NCBI GenBank assembly: GCA_963556255.1
Contig: OY744609.1
Span: forward strand, 16,284,386-16,348,385
Direction of reading: 5' to 3'
Length of the DNA stretch: 64,000 nt
Source of the DNA: Allolobophora icterica
Lineage: Eukaryota > Annelida > Clitellata > Crassiclitellata > Lumbricidae
The stretch's first letter is position 1. The number at the start of each line of letters is the position of its first letter. A program made the translations under genes and the position numbers. The notes below the pieces were generated by a model. The model did not search any database. It was not told where the DNA came from and worked only from the letters and a program-made list of their open reading frames with translations. Shown here in pieces: positions 59,601-64,000 of this stretch.

Positions 59601-62228
59601 AACCTGGAATTTCTATAGGGTCGGAAGGAAATTTCCAAAGAATATTCTTGAGGGCATCACTATAACGCTTAGTACGACTTGCTAAAGAATCTCTAACATT
59701 TCGTTCTTCCTGCTTTTCCTTCCTCTCCCTTTCTTCTTTCTCTTTTCGTTCCTTCTTTTCTCCTTCTTCTTTCTCTTTCCGTTCCTTCTTTTCTTCCTCT
59801 CTCCTCTTTTCCTCCCTTTCTTCCTTCTCCTTCCGTTCCTCCCTTTCTCTTTCTTCCTTCTCCTTCCGTTCCTCCCTTTCTCTTTCTTCCTTCTCCTTCC
59901 GTTCCTCCCTTTCTCTTTCTTCCTTCTCCTTCCGTTCCTCCCTTTGTTCTTCATATTTACGGATTTCGAACTCCAGACGGCGCTTCTGCAGCTCGTAATC
60001 CACTCCTGTTGGAGATATTGGACTACCCTTAAATTCCTCTTCCTCTTTTCCAATCTCCATGGCCCATTCTTCCATTAATTGATTTCGATCCCATGACATA
60101 ACATCATCTTCGTCCCTTCCTGCCTTCATAAGATACACCCTAAGGCGCTCAGACGACATTTTGCGAATATTCGCTTGCATCTCTGTTGGCAACGCTTCCA
60201 TTTTTACAAACAGTCAGTCAACAACAATCAACAAAAAAAAACAGACACCACGCGGCAAACCCGCCACACAAAAGGAAAATTCCACAACCCAAAGTGCAAC
60301 TATGCAGTATCCAAAGAAGTATACTCGCCAAGTACGCAAAAACTATACAAGCTCACGCAAGTCTGGCCTCGATCACAACAATGGATCAAATTTCAAAGAA
60401 ATAATCAGCAGATATTGAAAGAGAAATAATGGCTGCCTCCCACTCGGCTGCAACTCCACTCTCTTTTCTCCTTCTCAGCCACGACAACACCTAGGATCTT
60501 ACCCGTATGTTGACTGCTGTCTTCTGCTGTCTCAGCCGAACGACGCACTTCGTCCGTCCGACTGTCGTATGCCGATTCACCCGTCTCCCACGGTAGAAAG
60601 GCGTCTCGATCCGCTCGCTGTCTGGAACAGACCGTCTCTTGATCCTCCGGGTTGACTCCTTCCTCCGCCGGCTCGCGTCTTCTTCACCGGATCCAACACC
60701 GATGATCCCACTTCTGACACCAATAATGTCGCGGTCGACTCCTTCGATCGCAACGACGAACCAACGAAGGAACTATTAAAAGATCTTTAATTAAAAATAA
60801 AGTCGATTAAGTGTAAAGTAAGTCAACTCGTCTATCAAATATCACAATCGTAGACAGCACACAGGTTGGCTGGTCTCGATTGAACGTTATACGATCAATG
60901 TTTCAACGTTTACAAATCTTCGTCAAAAGGCCCTTAATGTAGGCCTACAGCAGGTCTATCTTATATAGAGTTCTCCCGGATTCCAGAACGTTCTGTGACG
61001 TCACTGTACTTTTCCCTGGAAAGTCCTACTGAACACGTATATCCTTGTTGCATGCACCGAATTAATGTTGACAGCTTGCTGCAGAATTTTCCGTGCGTTG
61101 TAAACAAGCTTGTTGACGCGTCGGTTTTCTTCCCTTGATGCATGCACCCGCGTAGACCACGACAGATTTATATATTGCCAGGCGACAGGTAGGCTCTATA
61201 AGGTAAGATAATGTGAGCTTAGGTAAGGTAAGACGTTAAATGTAGCGAAGAACAGAAATTTCATCAGTACTATAGGAAAAACAATAGAATTAATACTAGT
61301 AGTAAGAGACGTTGTGAAAGGTAGTGTTTGGTCTGTTAATTAAAATAAGATCGAGTAAGGAAAAAGTAAGGTATGTTATCGTAATCATAATTAGGGATTT
61401 ATATATTGCCACTTTAATCATGCAAGGAGCGCCTTAAGGATCCCAGGTCCAACCTGGCCCATAAAATGCAGCTTTAGACGAATTAATTTATTTTAGGTAC
61501 ATCCTGCACATAATAACAAATTATATAAATAATGATAACAATATTAATAATCATGACACGCCTCAAACGTTGCTGTTACTGTTTTAAGCATGGACGTCCG
61601 AAAAAAATTTGTAGGGGGCTAAATTTTTGTAGGGAGAGCAAAATGACGCTTTTTGCGTAGCTATTCACGAACACAGAACACGTGACAACTTAAAAAAATA
61701 GATAATGGTCAAGGACTTACCTAAATAATTAAGTGTTTTTTAACATTGAAAATCGTGTTGGGACTGTTGTAATAATCCTAATAATCAAAAGATTTTGTGT
61801 GTGTAAAATATGCGCAATATCTAGGGCAGGTGGCAACTGCCCCCTTGCGCCCCCTCCGGGCGCCCATTGTTTCAAGTGTTATTTAATATAGGCCTACTAT
61901 TTGGTTGAATAGATCGATTGTGCGACATCATTGTGAACGATAGTTTAATGATCGCTTTGGGAGTTTGCATATTTAGAATATTTGTGTATTTAATTATGTA
62001 AGCAGTCGGTCACTGTAGAAAGTATGCATAATTTATCAGCTCGCATAAATTTACCGAATGCTCCGCGGCGGAATTGAAGAGGAGGCTGGTTTTGGTTTTA
62101 GGTTACCGGGGTCATGACCCAGGGTCGTAATGACGGACAGGAATGGGTGACGTCATTCATGTTGTCGCACAGCTTCGACGGACGTCACTGGTCTTACGTC
62201 ATCGACCAATATGGCAACCAGAAGGCCA
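53492..62228 (+). CDS. Secreted discoidin (F5/8 type C) domain protein, 5' part (partial)
   Basis: Three coding exons seen: 53492-53672, 54468-54676, 62102-62228; the gene continues past 64000 or beyond recognisable sequence. Residues 1-20 are a signal peptide (MKLFLSALILCCLSHSVSC), about 21-60 a P/Q-rich linker, and from residue 63 an F5/8 type C domain: GPLGLISGQIRDWQLTASS, then CHDRYARLYQPNGLGWCAKY, WLQVDLGVVAK and VTGVMTQGRNDGQEWVTSF. This domain is a beta-barrel that binds carbohydrates, lipids or proteins outside the cell. The terminal strands and second bounding cysteine are not in the window. Phases agree (1, 0). An acceptor-like TTTTGTTTTAG directly precedes the ATG, so a leader exon may exist upstream. 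Intron 2 (7.4 kb) contains a complete LTR retrotransposon in antisense. I cannot name the gene; many invertebrate paralogues share this domain. Confidence 0.9.
53673..54467. repeat. CCTTACCTAACCTTGC-rich degenerate minisatellite
   Basis: Intron 1 is largely built of ~41-bp degenerate units (TAGCTACCTTACCTAACCTTGC..AACTAACCTTACCTTCCA), interrupted by the MITE at 53991-54318. Superficially telomere-like (CCTAAC), but the units are long and impure. Confidence 0.8.
53991..54318. mobile_element. hAT-like MITE, 328 bp
   Basis: Ends CAGGGGCGGATCCAGG and CTGGATCCGCCTCTG; duplication CCTAACCT (53983-53990, 54319-54326). The flank is repetitive but the inverted ends are clear. In discoidin intron 1. 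Confidence 0.88.
54468..54676 (+). CDS. Discoidin protein coding exon 2
   Basis: Begins with the first bounding cysteine (EDCHQTGPLGL) and encodes half the F5/8 C domain, ending VDLGVVAK at phase 0. Acceptor GTTTCAG; donor AAG|GTCAGT. Confidence 0.95.
54691..54777. repeat. Intronic duplicated segment, copy A (left part, split by LTR element)
   Basis: AAGAGACGTTGTGAAAGGTA to AATTAGAGATTT matches 61304-61400. The remainder of the unit (ATATATTGCCA) continues after the retrotransposon at 61170, so the element split this copy. Confidence 0.92.
54778..55209 (-). repeat. 3' LTR (element orientation)
   Basis: TGTCGCGGTCGAC...TAGACCACGACA, 432 bp, with inverted termini TGTCG/CGACA. Lacks the GGCCTA present in the other LTR, the site being TA at 54991-54992. 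Confidence 0.97.
55210..55223 (-). other. Polypurine tract
   Basis: On the minus strand GAGGGCGGAGGGAA lies directly against the 3' LTR, the expected place for plus-strand DNA priming. One C interrupts the purines. Confidence 0.8.
55405..60201 (-). CDS. Gag-Pol polyprotein, GMR1-type (PR-INT-RT-RH order)
   Basis: Single intact 1598-residue frame. Residues about 75-168 are a K/E/R-rich coiled coil with 11-residue repeats; about 180-370 a capsid-like Gag region; CFICHQKGHRARECQ near 412 a CCHC zinc knuckle; LSDSGAEICCID near 512 the aspartic protease; HDAPCAGHMA..CASCQICQ (about 737-775) the integrase HHCC finger; D809 (MDCIGP), D874 (SSDCGTNF) and E910 (GLVERCNQ) the integrase triad with the D35E spacing; LAIDYRHVNKYS near 1235 and FVDDMAV near 1333 the reverse transcriptase; LSVDASATAVGCCLF near 1481 to DHNSLSYL the RNase H. 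Integrase before RT is unusual for Ty3/gypsy and defines the GMR1-like arrangement. No envelope or chromodomain seen. Start ATG is the first in the frame, 503 bp inside the primer site. Confidence 0.97.
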   Translation of the reverse strand: MEALPTEMQANIRKMSSERLRVYLMKAGRDEDDVMSWDRNQLMEEWAMEIGKEEEEFKGSPISPTGVDYELQKRRLEFEIRKYEEQREERKEKEEREREERKEKEEREREERKEKEEREREERKEKEEREEKRREEEKKERKEKEEGEKKERKEKEERERKEKQEERNVRDSLASRTKRYSDALKNILWKFPSDPIEIPGFFDHLDGLFNVYEVDEDVRAKLLLAILSERAKALTMRLTEAQLHDYKFLKEFLLREFKISPSNLRARFWSLHKASDESFTIYSSKLRVALMYYLKSRKITDEFDKLVSLLVADRLKESLSKACLDYILAQEKEEWLSCEDIANAADIYVASHDGGNDLVCRSHPTPKYNNWTRGQPHVQVNNQTAQPKSPKPEIRGEAKIGARVSQEEAKVKGLCFICHQKGHRARECQTKPSSKKVSTCIFGNPTEEVIDLVVEKVNVLHEIPEQVKQGNLLDNSKPIGLETAVRVYENSIAGLHERSYINVQIEDLPSQPALSDSGAEICCIDKKLIESLNLPVIKRINIIGFQGEGCKADVVYLQMKLANSMEGTTNIAPFLCVMFAAVPELNERVILTPHVVDLLRDSSQYVVMVAGVDRCVQINKGAEEDNLEVNIEKSNSNESLPSEVNEYSQEQLVDDSDNFLDVESTEFKSDEGVANNDTLLREQQNCHNLISCWQQARQNKNNFFIDNNLLYHKGEIMGHKVNQLCLPEDRIEVVLRVAHDAPCAGHMAFKATRARIKLNFWFPRMDERIREYCASCQICQLRTPVKVADRVPITPIPRADELCFNHLNMDCIGPMVVTGESNKSKPQYNYALVLVDKFSRWPMAYPLRSLNAKGVCEALLQVFTTFSIPRIISSDCGTNFTSRLTKEFLRRMGCSPRFNTPGHPEAAGLVERCNQSLKTMIFKLAQSDPRGWHQLLPFVLWSLREKPSGTTHISPFTMVYGTLPRGPLSVLKESWAGERKVPLNLGKSPEEYLQSLKENLEFAKVYADYYSDIETKRYADYYNLRSTDRKYEVGDKVAVLAPDFGSSKFYSRWQGPATVVKVKSPYSYIVEIEGKQRHLHANKIKRYHERLEQAMINSCSVIVDQDEEFGIVEVVDQEERDQISPSKRIDPLIIAHLSQEEQKQLFEVLDRHSAVFVDKPGYCPVLEHEIKITHDFTPKRLRAYKVPELLKPEVQRQIEEMLALDIIRPSKSEMASPVVCVLKGPKGQNGVRLAIDYRHVNKYSLGDCYPTPDIADILQKVGRAKFISVFDAKSGYWQIPVRKEHRWLTAFVCDAGLFEFTRMPFGLKSASNTFIRAMTQVLHPVRSFTEPFVDDMAVVSMNWNDHLEHLEKFLQTIEEAGLTLNLRKCNFAQNKIKFVGHIVGSGCIEPDPGKIATINDIHPPTTKKEVRKVMGFFSYFRNFIPALAEKARIITDLTRDNIPTKVPWEQKHQEALDKLKDDLSKATQLHTIDFTKEFGLSVDASATAVGCCLFQWTEEGQEKPIAFASLKLTDTQMHWSTIEREAFAVIWALKRFKSWIFLSKIIIYSDHNSLSYLTDASPKSAKLTRWALALQEFNVDFRYRPGRQNTVADFLSRL
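59821..59945 (-). repeat. 33-bp tandem repeats coding the Gag coiled coil
   Basis: Near-perfect units TTCCTTCTCCTTCCGTTCCT CCCTTTCTCTTTC (plus strand) at 59821, 59854, 59887 and 59920 encode EREERKEKEER. More diverged units continue to about 59700. Confidence 0.95.
60202..60704 (-). other. 5' leader of the retrotransposon
   Basis: Untranslated region between primer site and Gag start. A packaging signal would be expected here but none can be recognised. Confidence 0.6.
60705..60722 (-). other. Primer-binding site, tRNA-Leu
   Basis: Minus strand TGGTGTCAGAAGTGGGAT begins 4 bp inside the 5' LTR. Its complement ATCCCACTTCTGACA-CCA matches the 3' end of animal tRNA-Leu(CAA) plus CCA over 18 bases. 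Confidence 0.88.
60727..61164 (-). repeat. 5' LTR (element orientation)
   Basis: 438 bp; carries GGCCTA (giving TAGGCCTA at 60940-60947) absent from the other LTR. CTATATAAG on the minus strand (60960-60968) is a likely TATA box; ATTAAA on the minus strand near 60788 could be the poly(A) signal. Confidence 0.96.
61304..61411. repeat. Intronic duplicated segment, copy B (uninterrupted)
   Basis: AAGAGACGTTGTGAAAGGTA .. AATTAGGGATTTATATATTGCCA shows the uninterrupted form of the sequence the LTR element entered, confirming GATTT as the target duplication. Confidence 0.92.
61589..61868. mobile_element. hAT-like MITE, 280 bp (diverged)
   Basis: Ends CATGGACGTCCG and CGGGCGCCCATT; flanks GTTTTAAG (61581-61588) and GTTTCAAG (61869-61876) with one mismatch. 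In discoidin intron 2. Confidence 0.65.
62102..62228 (+). CDS. Discoidin protein coding exon 3
   Basis: VTGVMTQGRNDGQEWVTSFM LSHSFDGRHWSYVIDQYGNQ then K continues the F5/8 C domain in phase from exon 2. Acceptor TGGTTTTAG; donor probably GCCA|GTAAAC (62229), leaving one base for the next exon. Confidence 0.92.
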
Positions 62229-62595
62229 GTAAACCGTGTCATAGCTTTTTAGAGATCCGGATTTGAAGAATTTTTCGTTTGAAACAATCCATAATTATCC
62301 AACACAATTCAACGGCGCCCCGTAAGCGTCTGTAACATGCTTCGGTAGGCCTACTAATAGCCCGATCCCGAAGGAACGTAGGCCTGAGTTTGACAAAATG
62401 TAGCCTGATACTCGAGCAATGGTCATCCACCCATCCAAATACTAACCGAGTTCAATGTATGTTAAATCTAGTGCATGCAAGTGTCGTATCCACAGCAATA
62501 CGCTGCCATCGATCACTAGTTATAGTAACACTGCACTTTCTTTAGATATTGATACAACGCCGATTTGGACATCTCAAGCTGATGAAGTTGGTGCT

Positions 62596-62932
<337 letters not shown>

Positions 62933-63267
62933 GATTATTGATGACGATAATTAAGATTGTGATATGTTCGGTGTTCCAGTAACTGTACATTAATTTCTCA
63001 ACCTATATTTTATTCTCGTAGTCAGCCCGTTGTTGAATTACCATTTCTATTGATGAGTTTTGCTTTGCCAGTACCATCTGTTAACCATCAGCCTACAGGC
63101 CAAGGACAGTCGACAGGAGTCCAATGTTCTTAACTGCACGCCTGTTTGCTCTGCCAATCATCGATCTGTCAATCATAGTTTGCTATTTTTGTGTTCAGAG
63201 CTGTCAATCAAACGTCACTCATTGTGTTTCTCTCGCTCCATCTGTCTGTCTCTCTGTCTGTCTATCG

Positions 63268-63298
<31 letters not shown>

Positions 63299-63619
63299 CC
63301 GTTCTTTTCTTTCCATTAACTTGTAAATATGACGCTATTAAGCTGCAGAGGCATTCGTGTGGCAGAGCTTATCTGCTGTGGTTTCTGAAAGGAGTTTTTT
63401 GCATGACTGAAGAGAATCAACTGGACGTTGGCTACGATTTATGTATCTTGGCCTCATTCTCTATGCATCTATCACTCTCCGTCTCTGCTTCTGTCTTCCT
63501 TCTGTCTTTCTCACTTGGTCTCCCTATCCCCGAAAATACTAATTACGTTGAATGAACATGGATATCTGACTAAAAGAAAAGCTTCGCTGTGCAATGGAAT
63601 ACTATTGCGGAAATAAGCT

Positions 63620-63942
<323 letters not shown>

Positions 63943-64000
63943 AGTTGTGTTGTGTTAATTTCATATCTTTTGGCGAGGGCGAACCTTTCGTCAGTCAATC

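Larger units (their letters stand above)
54773..61169 (-). mobile_element. Full-length GMR1-type Ty3/gypsy LTR retrotransposon with TSD
   Basis: Element 54778-61164 plus GATTT target duplications (54773-54777, 61165-61169). LTRs of 432 and 438 bp start TG and end CA. They differ by one seen substitution (C/T near 55113 vs 61062) and one 6-bp indel. In minus orientation: 5' LTR, tRNA-Leu primer site, one Gag-Pol frame, polypurine tract, 3' LTR. Integrase lies before RT, the arrangement reported for GMR1-clade elements of deuterostomes. All parts appear intact, so the insertion is recent. Confidence 0.97.

Noticed and set aside
55405..60201. Endogenous retrovirus rather than retrotransposon
   Set aside because: No envelope frame after RNase H; gypsy/GMR1 domain order and a single Gag-Pol frame fit an LTR retrotransposon.
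63060..63555. Next discoidin exon in the open frames here
   Set aside because: The translations show no match to the remaining discoidin strands and run into TCTG repeats.

Overview
The window is metazoan nuclear DNA. It has spliced genes with consensus GT-AG introns, tRNA-derived SINEs, LINE relics, many hAT-type DNA transposons and very abundant microsatellites. The protein matches (an ABCB6/HMT-1 half transporter, a LITAF-type zinc domain, a secreted discoidin-domain protein) and a GMR1-type Ty3/gypsy element suggest a marine invertebrate, most likely a deuterostome (echinoderm, hemichordate or cephalochordate). That placement is inference.

Layout. (1) 1081-1189 (+): last coding exon of a LITAF-like gene that begins outside the window. 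(2) 7963-30700 (+): a complete ABCB6-like half ABC transporter, 18 coding exons, 885 codons, every phase consistent, with one non-canonical GC-AG intron (donor at 27010). A non-coding leader is spliced to an acceptor at 7937-7938. Its introns hold hAT elements, a 4.4-kb element with ~1.2-kb inverted arms (11904-16290), two SINEs and a LINE fragment. (3) 30.7-53.2 kb: a gene-poor stretch of nested MITEs, LINE 3' ends, SINEs and long simple repeats. (4) 53492-62228 (+): the first three coding exons of a secreted F5/8 type C (discoidin) protein that continues beyond the window. (5) 54778-61164 (-), inside intron 2 of that gene: a full-length LTR retrotransposon with TG...CA LTRs, a 5-bp GATTT target duplication, a tRNA-Leu primer-binding site, a polypurine tract and one intact 1598-codon Gag-Pol frame. 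Its Pol order is protease-integrase-RT-RNase H, as in copia, although the domains look gypsy-like.

Main observations. The octamer TAGGCCTA occurs 11 times where about one is expected. In four cases a related repeat copy in this same window lacks exactly six bases there (TA becomes TAGGCCTA), and a fifth can be inferred from an RT reading frame. This looks like recurrent insertion of GGCC with TA duplication. Other notable items are a four-member palindromic MITE family with 9-bp target duplications, about twenty hAT-type insertions most with 8-bp duplications, SINE and LINE sharing a 3' hairpin, and two perfect short palindromes.

The three genes are unrelated in function. The ABCB6-like protein is a membrane pump for tetrapyrrole or metal-conjugate substrates, the LITAF-like protein a membrane-associated endolysosomal zinc protein, and the discoidin protein a secreted binding protein. 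The mobile elements explain most of the remaining sequence.
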